Position numbers and translations under genes: made by a program | Source of the DNA: Petrosia ficiformis | Taxonomy: Eukaryota; Porifera; Demospongiae; Haplosclerida; Petrosiidae | Length of the DNA: 64,000 nt | Reading direction: 5' to 3' | Assembly (NCBI GenBank): GCA_947044365.1 | Contig: OX345636.1 | Location: forward strand, 42,105,537 to 42,169,536 | In this document: piece by piece, positions 12,320 through 27,000 of the stretch | Numbering within the stretch: position 1 is the first letter of the stretch | How the letters are laid out: each line of letters starts with the position of its first letter | The notes under the pieces: model-generated | Database searches by the model: none | The model's input: the letters and a program-made list of their open reading frames with translations, nothing else | What the model was told of the DNA's origin: nothing

Positions 12320-12550
12320 CCCAAGTGCTACATTGAAACACACATTGCACTGTCAAGTGTGTTATAAGTGATTTATTGACGATCTGGTGAACTTCCACTG
12401 TTGCTGGAGCTGCTTCGTTAGTAGAGGTGAGCAAAGTGTGCAATAAGTGATTTAATGTTCAATCATGTGACGCATTATCTGCATTCTGATTGGCCCCAGG
12501 TCACATGATTAGCAATAATTATAATTATAAGACTTATTAACCATGATGAT

Positions 12551-12758
12551 ATTGTGTGGGGTATGTGTTGTCAGGACTGTATATACTGTATAGCTGTTGT
12601 GTGAGGTATGTGTTGTCAGGACTGTATAGCTGTTGTGTGAGGTATGTGTTGTCAGGACTGTATAGCTGTTGTGTAAGGTATGTGTTCTCAGGACTGTATA
12701 TGTATAGCTGTTGTGTGAGGTATGTGTTGTCAGGACTCTATATACTGTATAGCTGTTG
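12551..12758. repeat. 36-bp minisatellite, about 5-6 copies
   Basis: The unit contains GTATGTGTTGTCAGGACTGT followed by ATAGCTGTTGTGTGAG. Because 36 is divisible by three, both strands stay open and produce spurious repetitive peptides. Confidence 0.9.
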
Positions 12759-13388
12759 TTTTTGCGGTAAGAAAAACTATCCATTAGTGATGTTTTTCAT
12801 GCATTAAAATTTTGCACCATGATTCGCGCACGCAATCGCGGTCGATTGAAGAACATGTAAATAAATTTCCGCAGAATGTTATTTACACATACATGTACAT
12901 GTACTTCAATCGACTGTGAAATTAAGCAAAAATAAATCCCCTGCGAAAATTACCCACTATACGGTAGTTAACCAAGTGACTGATTTTTCATCCACGATCA
13001 CAAATGAATTGACGATTATGAAATAGATTAATTAACCCACAGACTCCTAAGCAAGCATATACAATGTACAGACTCTAGATCAATAGCTATATGTACATGT
13101 ACATTACTGTTGAGTAATAACAGTGTAACCAGTATGCAGAAAGCAGTGGTCAACTTGACCTGTTTTTATTTTCAAACTTGCTATTTTTTACAGGACCATA
13201 ACCAGTCATGGTGTGAAAACAGTCAGTCATGCGCAGGACATTATCTGGTAAATCAAGTCATTGTCCGGTAAATTGAAACTGAGCTGTATACATAGTATAT
13301 GGGAAGCAGAACAAGACTGATGGAAATAGGCAAAAATGTCTGGCAGTTAGCTCACTACCTTCACACTCCGACCAAAACCCATAAAACA

Positions 13389-13838
13389 TTGACTATTCTT
13401 ACACCAATGGGTGTCCATAGAACATTGACTATTCTTACACCAATGGGTGCCCATAGAACATTGACTATTCTCACACCAATGGGTGCCCATAGAACATTGA
13501 CTATTCTTACACCAATGGGTGCCCATAGAACATTGACTATTCTTACACCAATGGGTGCCCATAGAACATTGACTATTCTTACACCAATGGGTGCCCATAG
13601 AACATTGACTATTCTTACACCAATGGGTGCCTATAGAACATTGACTATTCTTACACCAATGGGTGCCCATAGAACATTGACTATTCTTACACCAATGGGT
13701 GCCCATAGAACATTGACTATTCTTACACCAATGGGTGCCCATAGAACATTGACTATTCTTACACCAATGGGTGCCCATAGAACATTGACTATTCTTACAC
13801 CAATGGGTGCCCATAGAACATTGACTATTCTTTCACTA
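13389..13838. repeat. 36-bp minisatellite, 12-13 near-identical copies
   Basis: The unit is CTATTCTTACACCAATGG followed by GTGCCCATAGAACATTGA. It lies about 100 bp downstream of the ADAM10 stop codon, so it may fall in the 3' untranslated region. A 265-codon plus-strand frame across it comes from the repeat length being a multiple of three; it then continues antisense to the last ADAM10 exon. I do not regard it as a gene. Confidence 0.95.
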
Positions 13839-13941
13839 AGGGGTGGTCCATCCCTCCCATCACAGCATTGTTTTGAAGAAAAAGAGTGGTTGAGTTTAAA
13901 GTACAACAATAATTATATATATACATGTAAAAAGAATAAAC

Positions 13942-16900
13942 TTACCGATAAGGATCCATTTGAATCTCATCACCTTGACGTATACGACCAGGACGTCGCA
14001 TGGATCGACGGATACTCTTTCTTCGTTCAGAGCGTTTCTTCATATGGTCGGGTCGAGGAAGAAGACAATGGCATCCAAGAACAAGAAGAAACATAACAAT
14101 AAGTAGGACCACAATACCTACAATTGGGGCCCAAAAATATTCTTGAACTACTGTAAGAATAGTTTGGATTGCTTGGCTATTGAATATCAGGTCAGTTAAT
14201 CTTGACAGGGCTCCTTCATCATCCACTAATCGACACACATTAAGGAAGTCACAGTAACCTGTAAAATTATTACAAGGGAACCCGACATCTATAACCTGGC
14301 CTGTTCTGTTTGGTAGCAAAGAGGGATCTTCATTTAAAATGTTTACAGTTGATGCACAAGTTCCGTTAGCTAATACACAACACAGATGACACTGCAGAGA
14401 TACATCAGTACATTCACAATCTTGAAGTCCAAGAGAAATACAGATCGTCCCAGTACATTCCTATAACGATTAATAAATTACATGTACAGTACCCAACTGT
14501 ATTAAGATGGGAGCTCTCATAAGGTGATTTCTAAGTAGTACTATAGTACTACTTTGAACTGTAATCATAGTAATGTGTGAATTGCCTTTACATTGTATGT
14601 GATAGCATAATACTAAGGTGTAATACAATGTACTGTGTAGTACATTGAAGTACAGTGGACATCACTCACAATGTACACTGTAGTCAATGGAAGTACAGTG
14701 ATAGTATGTAAACTTAATAATGTACACTGTAGTCAATGGAAGTACAGTGATAGTATGTAAACTTAATAATTTCAGGTACTATACATGCTTTTACTATTCA
14801 GCCATTTTCTATAGTAAATTAGGTATATATGTAAGTGTTTATTGACATGCATGGTAACCATACTATGGTTAAATGCATGTAAAGGTCATTCACGTTCCCC
14901 ACGACTTCAGAACAAGTGTATATAGAGAAAAAAACATCCCTATGATTGCTTTACAAATTTAAGTGAAGATAAAAGTATCCTTATGACTGCTTTGTGGTGT
15001 CCAGAATTCAGTAATCATGGCTGACTTTATCAAGCATGAAAGACAACAGCTTATTATAGTTATTATTTTGATTATCTACTCTCCTGACCTTTCAAAGGAC
15101 CTTGTAGAACTTTAGGAATATATTTCAGGCAGAATAGCTAGCTATTAGTTACAGTTTCTACGTAAGCTCAACAGCTTTCTTTCTGCTGGTGTGTAGAGCT
15201 TGATCGCGCGTTCTTTTACGCGCCATGCCCATTAATTGACCGAGCCCCCGGGAATGATGTAACTTCCTTAACTACGTATACAACCCATACTCGCGTAGGT
15301 GACACAAACATATATATATATATATATATAAACATACATCGAACCCGTGGGAAAGCAATCATAGGGATGGCCCTACGAGCCATAAAAATGTTCATAACTT
15401 TAGTTTGGAAGGATCAACTTTTTTTTACCTTCACCATTTTCATGTACAAAACAAATGTAATTATCTTCCCCATTCTTTTTTGTGCATGTCAAATTTCAAT
15501 CTATTGCTTCATTGAGTTATAGTATAATCATGTATTAATCCAGTGTTACCCCCCAAAAGGTGGTACCATGGCACTCCCCCACCAATTAATTTCAAAGTTA
15601 ATGCTGAAAACACCGTTTTATAACACCAATTGAACATTGTTGACGAAACGTTATGTACCACTGATGCACTCCAGTACCCTTAATATTTATCCTGGGGGTA
15701 ACACTGATTTATCCTACGGCATTAAGCTATACACTATAGTATAATGTACACATAAAGTCATCAATTCCTAGTTTAGAGGTCAATGTGAGTTACTAGCTAG
15801 TTATTTTTTATTTTTATTTTACTATAACTAAACCACATTTAGTAAGACATTGTAACTTTTAAGTCTAATACAATAACTGAAATAGAAATTGGTCAATGAG
15901 CACTTTAGTTTATTAACTAAAACTACAACCCGTTTAGTAACTCTAACTATAGTGATAACTAGAATTGGTCATTGTTATCACACTATAACAACACTAATAT
16001 AGTTCATTAAATAAACATGTATATGCATGTACATGTACATTTTATTATAATTATATGTATCTTTACTTACATGTATATGTGTACATGTACCTACATGTAC
16101 ATGTACCACCCTGCTGACTTACTACCTACCTACAGATCATGTTTACAATGTACATCAATAATTGTATTCATGAATATTCTCAACACATGAATATCAAAAA
16201 AATTGGTGACCTTTATTTATGTGCATGTACATGTATATGTATAGTACACAAATGTATATACATGTATATGTACATCCAAGGTAAGGATACTTACCCCATC
16301 AACGCAGACATTATCTCCATTATTACATTCAATAAATGTTGTGCCATTTTCAGGAACCCTTGGAATTGAGTCTGGACAGAAACTAACAGACCCATTGCAA
16401 AGCTGTTAAGGAACATTTTGACAATCACTTGAAAAATTGGTACCTTCCATTATTCAATTTGCATCCTTTTGTGCGCAAATGCCCACTCCTTACAATACCC
16501 AGTATTCAGCTGTTATGTACATGTACGTGAAGATAACTAAATTTGTTATGCAAGAAAGATAATGAGTGTACAGTGTACATGTACATGTATTTCTAGCTAA
16601 ACACATTTCGTTGGCTCCTGGCTGAATAGTGAGCATATAAAAGGATGTTATAGTACCTTTGAACTAAACAACAAAGTACCAATTTTCTTCACATATAACC
16701 AACTTATGAATAAGAATATACATACATGTACAGTATATGTCAATAAAAAGTCACCATACAGTACAGTAATTACTCAGTAGTTTCATTTCCACACTACAGT
16801 AGTTCAACAGTATAGTATTTGATGTACTTGTCACTTCAACACCACAGTAGTGAGACAGTAATTACTGTACTGACAGTAGCAATAAGGTACATGTAATTAC

Positions 16901-19900
16901 TGTTACTGTATGGTGACTTTTTATTGACATACAACCTGTATACTGTACATGTAATCATTCTTCAAAGATACATGTACAACTTAGCATTCCTATGATAGAT
17001 TTCCAGTTTCCACAATCTATTATAATTATAATTATTAATTGCTCAAATGCTTAAATTAATTGCTCAAATGCTTATTGCTAGACTGCCATTATAAGTGACC
17101 ATGGATGGAAAAATCAGTCAAAGTGATTTCTCAAATGCTTACATTTAAATGTTCACTAATCGATGATTTTGTACAAGTAGTCAACCAAATGTGGTCTCCA
17201 GGGAGAGCAACTAGTGCTCCACCCACACACCAATCTGGTCTCCATGGAGAGCAACTAGTGCTCCACCCACATACCAATCTGGTCTCCAGGGAGAGCAACT
17301 AGTGCTCCACCCACACACCAATCTGGTCTCCATGGAGAGCAACTAGTGCTCCACCCACATACCAATCTGGTCTCCAGGGAGAGCAACTAGTGCTCCACCC
17401 ACATACCAATCTGGTCTCCAGGGAGAGCAACTAGTCCTCCACCCACATACCAATCTGGTCTCCAGGGAGAGCAACTAGTGCTCGACCCACATACCAATCT
17501 GGTCTCCATGGAGAGCAACTAGTCCTCCACCCACATACCAATCTGGTCTCCAGGGAGAGCAACTAGTGCTCCACCCACATACCAATCTGGTCTCCAGGAA
17601 GAGCAACTACTGCTCCACCCACATACCAATCTGGTCTCCAGGAAGAGCAACTAGTCCTCCACCCACATACCAATCTGGTCTCCAGGGAGAGCAACTAGTG
17701 CTCCACCCACATGCCAATCTGTTCTCCAGGAAGAGCAACTAGTCCTCCACCCACATACCAATCTGGTCTCCAGGGAGAGCAACTAGTGCTCCACCCACAT
17801 ACCAATCTGGTCTCCATGGAGAGCAACTAGTCCTCCACCCACATACCAATCTGGTCTCCAGGATAAGCAACTAGTGCTCCACCCACATACCACATTATGC
17901 TAAATGGATGAGTGTGTGTGTTTCAATAAAATTCTTATTTGCCAAATGACTGATATTCACATCCATAGTTACACATTTACAGGTTGTCAATGAAATGTTT
18001 TTTAATCAGGAACATCCTTCTTAATTAGATACCACATTTAGTTGAATTCCTATAGAAAATGGCATAATAACAATTGATCATTTTGCAGGAATGTCCCTTT
18101 CTGATACAAACTGTAATTTAATTATACTAATTTTGTTGAAAGGATATTTGCAGTTTTGTGCCAAAGCACAATCTGATGCGTCTCTACACATAACAGTATC
18201 TGGTTTCAGAGTGCAATTCATTGTACAACAATTACCTTCTTGAGGGCTAGACAAAATAATGATGGATAGATAGATACACAGAGTCAGATAGATGAATTTA
18301 CAGAAACCAATAAAAATTAATACTCATATGCATGTATGTATATCATAATGTACATCTACATGTACATGTATACACAAGCTCACCAGCTTATTCATATAAT
18401 TACATGTACATGTAGATACAGAAATGCAATACATGTAAAGGTCGTTCACGTTCACCTTGTCCTCAGAAAAAATGTTCATAACTTTAGTTTGGAACTATCA
18501 ACGATCTTTTTACATGCACTATTTTCATATAATTATCCTTCCCATTCTTTTTTTGTGTTTGTCAAAATTAAATCCATTGCTTCACTATTGAGTTACAGTG
18601 TAATCATGTTTTAACCTTATGACATTAAACTATACACTATGGTACATATAAAATCATCACAGCCTAAATTTGAGGTCATTGTGAATATGAAGACTGTAGA
18701 TGTACTGTACATGTAGATATACATGCAGACAGACATACAGCGTATGCACTAGGGCTGGGAAAAGATTCAAACATTCAAACCTTTGTTCATTGCTATGCAT
18801 TTGAAGCTAAATTTCTCCTTTCGAAGCTTTGCTACCTTGCCCACTTTAATGTTCGCACATGAGCATTTGTATAATCTAAATGTGTGGTAAATAATGTAGG
18901 TGCTTTTCAGAGAAATTGAGAAGTTGAGGCTGTGTTGCTGACTGCTTCTGTCTCATTTCTCAGTCCAGCAATGCTAAATCAAAGTAGAAACGGCAGGAAC
19001 AAGACTAGTATTCATTGTAAAGCAACAATCCAGTTTTAGAAGCAAATCAAGGTAAGAGCAACATTGAAAAACAGGTCCAAACCTTTGAAACTTCATTCAT
19101 TTTTGCTGACGAAGCTTCAAATGGTGTTTTCCAAAATTTTGTCCCAGCCCTGATACATGTATGTACATGTTCATACATACACATGCACATGTACATGTAC
19201 AAGTGTATGTGGTGAGACTGATGACATATACACATGTAAACATACAAGTAAAGTACAAAGGTTACCATTGACTTACCTACATTGTACATCATCACTAATG
19301 AGCAACATACAAGAAGTACCATTACAACATCGATCATTGTCACATACATGAGTCGAGGTATCAAAATTCCTACCGCAATCACAAATTTCTCCTTCATCAA
19401 CTATATTATTACCGCAATTATCATCAGCAGCAGTGAAACAACCATCTATAAGAGAGACAATGAAATATTGTAAATACTATAAATATGCATTACCATAGTG
19501 GACAATAATATATACAACATGTACATGTATGTACACAGTACATGTACATTAGTAATACTAGTACATGTACACAGTACATGTACATTAGTAATACTAGTAC
19601 ATGTACATTATAATACACATACATGTACACAGTACATGTACATTAGTAATACTAGTACATGTACACAGTACATGTACATTAGTAATACTAGTACATGTAC
19701 ACAGTACATGTACATTAGTAATACTAGTACATGTACATTATAATACACATACATGTACACAGTACATGTAAATTAGTAATACTAGTACATGTACATTATA
19801 ATATATATACATGTACATGTACATGTACACAGTATGTTAGTGCAAACTATACTATAGTCTGTTCACATTCACGATGACTTCAAAATTATGATGTGATGAC

Positions 19901-20988
19901 TTTATATGTAATATAGTGTATAGTTTAATGTCATAAGGTTAATATACATTTGTATGATTATACTGTAACTCAATAATGAAGCAATGAATTGAAATTTTAC
20001 ATACACAAAAAAGAACGGGAAAGACTATTATATGAAAATGGTGCAGGTAAAAAGATTGTTGGACATTCCAAACTAAAGTTATGAACATTTTTCTGAGGTC
20101 AAGGTTTGGCAGTTTAAGCTAGGCATGCATAGTACCTTCTAAATGTAGTACACTACAGGCTCATTCTATGTCAATCTCTATCAGATGTTAGCTGAGCTTC
20201 TCTCTCTCTATATCAGTTAGTGTTGTGCGTGTTTGTCTAAGTCTATCTCTATCCAAAGATCTCTTTCCACTACTGTCTCTAAAGTTCTTCCTTATCTTTG
20301 TCTAATTCTGTCGCTGATTATCACTCATCTCTTCTCAAAGCTTCCTTTTTATGCACAAATGTCAAATTAACTGTCAACACTTCCTTTCATTGAGTCACCT
20401 CAATGTGTAATTTTATGGGTCTTTGTTGCGAAGGAATTTATGACAGACGGACAACAGTATTAACATATAGATTTATACTATATTACATGTACATTATATT
20501 ATATATACTATACTACATGTATACTGTGTAGTGTTATTGCTGTATACAATGTACATTATGTACATGTACATGTACATGTACTAATTAAATGTACCTGGTC
20601 CTTGTCCTTTGTCTTCTATTATAGGAAACATCATGTTTATACTGCATGGTGAGAAGTCATCATTGTTTCTTTGAGCTCCTGATGTAGCATGAGCAAACAT
20701 GACATACCTGCCTCCATTACTGTCTGAAGGTGCACATTCATCAGTACTTGGATCATGCTGAATAAATAAAGGAAAGGTATTGTATGTTGTATATTTATTG
20801 ATATCTACATGTACACACACACACACATTCACCAGTACTTGGATCATGCTGAATAAATAAAGGAAAGGTATTGTATGTTGTATATTTATTGATATCTACA
20901 TGTACACACACACATTCCCCAGTACTTGGATCATGCTGAATAAATAAAGGAAAAGTATTGTATGTTGTATATTTATTGATATCTACAT

Positions 20989-21022
<34 letters not shown>

Positions 21023-24000
21023 TCACCAGTACTTGGATCATGCTGAATAAATAAAGAAAAAGTAATGTATGTTGTACATGTATTTACACACACATACACA
21101 CACAACGAAAACATTGTATGTTGAATGATTTCGCATATTCGTTGTCTGATGTACATGTACATGTATCTGGGCAATAATTTTGCTAATAATTATTAATAGC
21201 TATTAATTACATATACATGTAAGTATTAAATAATAATCATAACTTTTTTGTCTTGAAACTGTTGCACGACAGGATGACAAATAGTGCCGCTATCATGATA
21301 TATACATGTACATGTATATACATGTATATACATGTATATACATGTATATACATGTATATACATGTATACATGTACAAACACACATTTACACACAAATATA
21401 TACATGTACATACTCATGTACATTACATGAAAATGCATACTTGTGATCCAAAGTTATGTCCAGCCTCGTGAGTAAAGGTTATTGCAGTGACAGCTGTGGG
21501 AACACGGGACCCATAGTTTAAGAGAGTCACTATGCCAGTATTAAGGGTCCTAGATCCTCCAGAAAACTGAGTAAAGTCTTCACAAATTCCACCTACAATG
21601 AAAATGAAGAGATACAGGTACATGTACATGTATAATTATAAACAGATATTTGAGATACATAATCAGTGGTGTGTAAACAGCCTGTCATGTAGGACATCGT
21701 CCAATGAATCTAGTGAACGTCTGGTAATTTGAAATTAAACTGTATACTAAGTACATGTATATGGGGAGTAGGACAAGAGTGGTGAAAATAGGTCAAAATG
21801 TCTGGCAATTATTTGGATCTTTAATTCCACACTTCTGTATATAAATAGTGGCGATTTCTTTATACATGTATCAAGCTTGGTAATGGACAAATATATGATA
21901 TTATTATATAGTACAGTTCATGCAGTTAACTATAGGCTGTTCATGTTCACGATGACCTCAAAATTATGATGTGATGGCTTTATATGTAATATAGTGTATA
22001 GTTTAATGTCATAAGGTTAATACATGATTATACTGTAACTCAATAATGAAGCAATGGATTGAAATTTAACATACACAAAAAAAACAGGAAGGATAATTAT
22101 ATGAAAGTGGTACAGGTAAAAATCAATCGTAGTGGAGGAGAGAGATGATGGAGTTGTTGTTAAGAAAATATCCTGTAAACTCTGTGATATAAATCTTGCT
22201 GATGGAGGTGGCACTTCCAATTGTTAAGTCATTTACACTCTAAACATCCATCTGAGTACAAGCGTATCAATGAAGATGACTCAAGCAGCTCAATGAAGCA
22301 GTCTACTCTCTCTAGTGTGTTTTAAAAATGTTCTGCCAACCGTAGTGCTGCTATTACTGACACAATCGCAGAATTTATAGCCTTAGATCTGTGTCCAATA
22401 AGTATTGTCAATGGTAAAGGCTTTAAAAACCTCATGAATTTTGTTGAACCTGGATATCGTGTACCGTCACACACTCATGTGACCAGTGTCTGTCGCAGAA
22501 AGTTCCTTTTGTTGAAGGAGAATTTGCTTGCTACTCTAAGCCAGCAGTGTGATGTCACTCTTACCACAGATATATGGACCAGTAGGACAATCCAAGCTTA
22601 TTTGACCATAACTACTCATTATCTAACAGAGGACTGGAAGATGGAAACCAAAGTATTGTTGACTCGGGAAATGCCTGAACGCCATACTGGCATGCACATC
22701 TCTGAAAGACTGGTGAATGCATGTGAAGAATGGAAGATCACTGAGAAAATATCTGCTGTTGTTCACGACAATGCATCCAACATGGTTTTGGCCTCACAAC
22801 TTCATGAGGAATGGGATGACCTTCCATGTTTTGGCCATACTCTCCAGCTAGCTGTGAACACAGGACTACATCTTAATGTAATTAGTCGTCTAACAGCTGT
22901 CTGTCGTAGGATAGTCAATCATTTCAAGCATAGTGTTGTAGCAACTACGGCACTTGTCGACAAACAGAAGGTTATGGGTATTGCCCAGCACAAGTTAATC
23001 CAAGATGTGTCCACAAGATGGAACTCAACATATTTTATGTATGAGCGACTGATTGAGCAAAGATGGACTATCTATGCTGTCATTCATGATGAGCAAATAA
23101 CTCCTTCCAGTCAGAGGAACCTTGATTTGAAAACAGACCAACGGGACCTGCTTGACCAGTTAGTAGTTGTACTTAAACCTTTACAGATTGCCACAACTGC
23201 TCTTTCTTAGGAGGAAAATATCTCATCATCACTGATCTATCCCGTAGTTAATGGATTAGTAAAAAATCACCTTAATGATGTTAATACTGACTTACATGCT
23301 ATAAAACAGTTCAAAGAGATTGTAGTTAGAGAATTGACCACACGTTTTCCATTTAACAGAGAGAAGGTTGCTCTACTTGCTGCAGCTGTTGATCCTCGTT
23401 ATCTTCAATTAAACTTTCTAACCCCCAAACAGAGAGTAGAAGTTCAATGTGAGCTCAAGGGTAGAGTTGAAGCTCTGTCACAGAATGATCTTCCTTCTAC
23501 CATTCCATCTCTAGAAGAACCTCCTCCAAAAAAAAAAACTGCTATGTCTTTCCTGCTTGGGACTGATGGTTGTCAAAACCATTCAACATGGGAAGATGAA
23601 ATCGAGCAATTCCTCAAACAGACCCAGTTGGATCCTGATGCTGACACTCTTGTTTGGTGGAAAGCCAATCATAAAAGATTTCCAACAATTGCTAAACTTG
23701 CCAGACGTTTTCTCAGTATACCAGCTACCTCAGTACCATCTGAGCGTATCTTTTCAACTGCTGGATTGATTATCACCAGCTTAAGAAGTAGTTTGACAGT
23801 TGAAAATGTTGATATGTCAATATTCCTTAACAGAAATTTATGAATAATATTCGAAAATTCTCATTCCTTTTTTCATAATTATATATAATAGAAACTCAAT
23901 TTTAGATATCAAAACGTTTTAATAAATTGAACTTTAAAATTTACATTGTTACAACATACTTTGAAGTTTGAACTTTATAATTAATGTTAACATCTGGCAA

Positions 24001-27000
24001 ATATCCTGTTAACTAAAGTTCAGGATATCCGGATGTTAAAATTCACATCCGTTTCAGCCTTAGTTCATAACTCTAGTAAGAACATCTCTTGGGATGTTCA
24101 CTATCCCTTCACACATGACATTTGATATGGTTTGACATTCTCAAGTCACATGAGTCTCTAAATGCCTATTCTCTATTTTCAAAACCCCATTTCAAAAATG
24201 ATAATCTATGACAATAGTTGCAAACTCATTCTCAAAAGGGACCCAGTATTTTTCAAGAACAGCTAGTCTACTTGTCACTGATAGGGTCCACTACAGCATG
24301 GATATATTGAATACCCTAAAGGATACTGTCATGTGTCACTCATAGGGTCCACTACAGCATGGATATATTGAATACCCTGAAGGGATACTGTCATGTAAGG
24401 ATATGCAATATCTTGGTACCTGAAATATTGAGAGCTCACAATATTTATAATATTAGTAGATAGTGAGTTTTAGTGTTAGGTTTATTTAATTTTATATAAT
24501 TGAGAAGATGCTTTTGATACTATTAGTAGATATTCAGTTTAAGAGTGGTTAGGTTTGTTTTTATTAACCCTTGGCGCATTTACTGAGGCTGTAATTAGCA
24601 AGAATGTGTGCAGTATGAGGGAGATGTAGAAGGCTATCATGGAAATGGACAAGAGAAAGATGCTGGAGAAGTGCATGGAGAAAGCGCCGTTGATTGCTAA
24701 GGTGGCAGAGTGTCCAGGATGGGCAAAGCTATGGGATCATGTTCTTGATCAGGGGTGGAAGGCTGTGTTAGGATTGGAGATGGTCAGCAGAGCGATGAGC
24801 CACCATGGAAGAGGGGAACAACAATGCCATATGTGTGATGCAACCTCAACCTAATTTCTGTACATGTCGTGTCCTCTTGGGCTGTTTCGATGAAACTTTG
24901 AACTTGGTTTGTGTGTGTGTGTGTTTGTTACAACAGTTGCAGCCTCACCAGAGAGCTAAATCTTGAGATTCGAACACCAATGAGATCCAAACAATGCGCT
25001 CCAGCTTTTTGACTCGTGGATTTTTCTAAAAATGTTTCGTTCAAGAGATATACAGTAGCTATGAACGCGTTACAATAGTTACAATTGACTACTGGTAGCA
25101 AAAAAGTACATGGAAACACAACTTATCTTGTTTGAAGGCTATCCCTGTCGAATCACAACTTGAAATCAAGTACAATTGAAGTAGTGGCTGCTACAACATC
25201 GAGATGGCTCTAAGCTTATAGCCATGACCATCACTTTCTAGCTCCGCCTATTTAATTTCATGCACGTGATTGAAGCCAAACAGTGTCCACTTGATTTTAT
25301 TAATGCTGATCAACTACAGAAATTATGTAGGACTATACTATATAACACACACATACATGGACATATATAATTATTATAATAATTATTAGTCAAGTCAGTA
25401 TTGTCTCTGCAAATATTGTTCCTGTTTCCCCATCACACTTGTGGTGAGGGTTCTGCACTGTGAGTGCATTCATTTTTAGTTGTGTTAGTTTGTAACTGGA
25501 TGATTTATGGTTATAACTGGAGAGAATTTGTTGTGAGAGCTGTAACTAGAGTTGAAATTATTTATGCCTCTAACCAAACGGTGTTGTAGTAGTGTGGTAA
25601 ATGTTAGAAAATCAAAATGTCCTTGTGGCGTAGCATTACATTCACTTCACAGAACATGTCATACACATGATCATATTTGTTTTGTTTGAACATCCCATAA
25701 AATATTATTTAATATAACCTACACTGCTCCCCTCACCAAGAGTTTGGCACTACTGTGCTTTTCATTATACTATAATGGATATGATACAACTGGTATGAAA
25801 GAAGAGGTCCGTCGTCTTCTTAAGGAGGTAAAAGACCCAAGGGAAATGTGCTGAAACATTGTTTTCGTGCTCTTTGTTGATTATTAGCAGATAATCAGTC
25901 TAAGAGTTGTTAAGTTTTTTTTTTTCATTATACTATAATCGATATGATACTACTGGTATAAAAGAAGAGGTCCTTCATCTTCTGAAGGAAGTAAAAGACC
26001 CAAGGGAAGTGTGCTGAAACATTGTTTTCATGCTCTTTGTTGATATCAGAGAGGGTTTATTTAATCGAGAAGATGCATAAGAGTTGTTATGTTTTTTTAT
26101 ATACTATAATGGATATGATACTACTGATTAAAAGAAAAGAACCGTCGTCTTCTGAAGGAGGTAAAAGACCCAAGGGAAGTGTGCTGAAACATTGTTTTCA
26201 TGCTCTTTGTTGATATCAGAAAGGCTTTATTTAATTGAGAAGATGCATAAGAGTTGTTAAGTTTTTTTATATACTATAATGGATATGATACTACTGATTA
26301 AAAGAAAAGAACCGTCGTCTTCTGAAGGAGGTAAAAGATCCAAGGGAAGTGTGCTGAAACATTGTTTTCGTGCTCATTGTTGATTATTAGCAGATAATCA
26401 GTCTAAGAGTTGTTAAGTTTTTTTTCTTCATTATATTATAATGGATATGATACAACTGGTATGAAAGAAGAGGTCCGTCGTCTTCTTAAGGAGGTAAAAG
26501 ACCCAAGGGAAATGTGCTGAAACATTGTTTTCGTGCTCTTTGTTGATTATTAGCAGATAATCAGTCTAAGAGTTGTTAAGTTTTTTTTTTCATTATACTA
26601 TAATGGATATGATACTACTGGTATAAAAGAAGAGGTCCTTCATCTTCTGAAGGAAGTAAAAGACCCAAGGGAAGTGTGCTGAAACATTGTTTTCATGCTC
26701 TTTGTTGATATCAGAGAGGGTTTATTTAATCGAGAAGATGCATAAGAGTTGTTATGTTTTTTTATATACTATAATGGATATGATACTACTGATTAAAAGA
26801 AAAGAACCGTCGTCTTCTGAAGGAGGTAAAAGACCCAAGGGAAGTGTGCTGAAACATTGTTTTCATGCTCTTTGTTGATATCAGAAAGGCTTTATTTAAT
26901 TGAGAAGATGCATAAGAGTTGTTAAGTTTTTTTATATACTATAATGGATATGATACTACTGATTAAAAGAAAAGAACCGTCGTCTTCTGAAGGAGGTAAA

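Noticed and set aside
13299..14096. 265-codon plus-strand open frame
   Set aside because: Its first half is the 36-bp minisatellite (length divisible by three) and its second half is antisense to the last ADAM10 exon. No domain and no independent support.
16139..16369. 76-codon plus-strand frame
   Set aside because: Antisense to ADAM10 exon 12 and adjoining ACATGTAC sequence.
17187..17890. Regular 44-bp repeats that at first glance suggest a CRISPR array
   Set aside because: Units are contiguous with no unique spacers, and the window is animal DNA with introns. It is a minisatellite.
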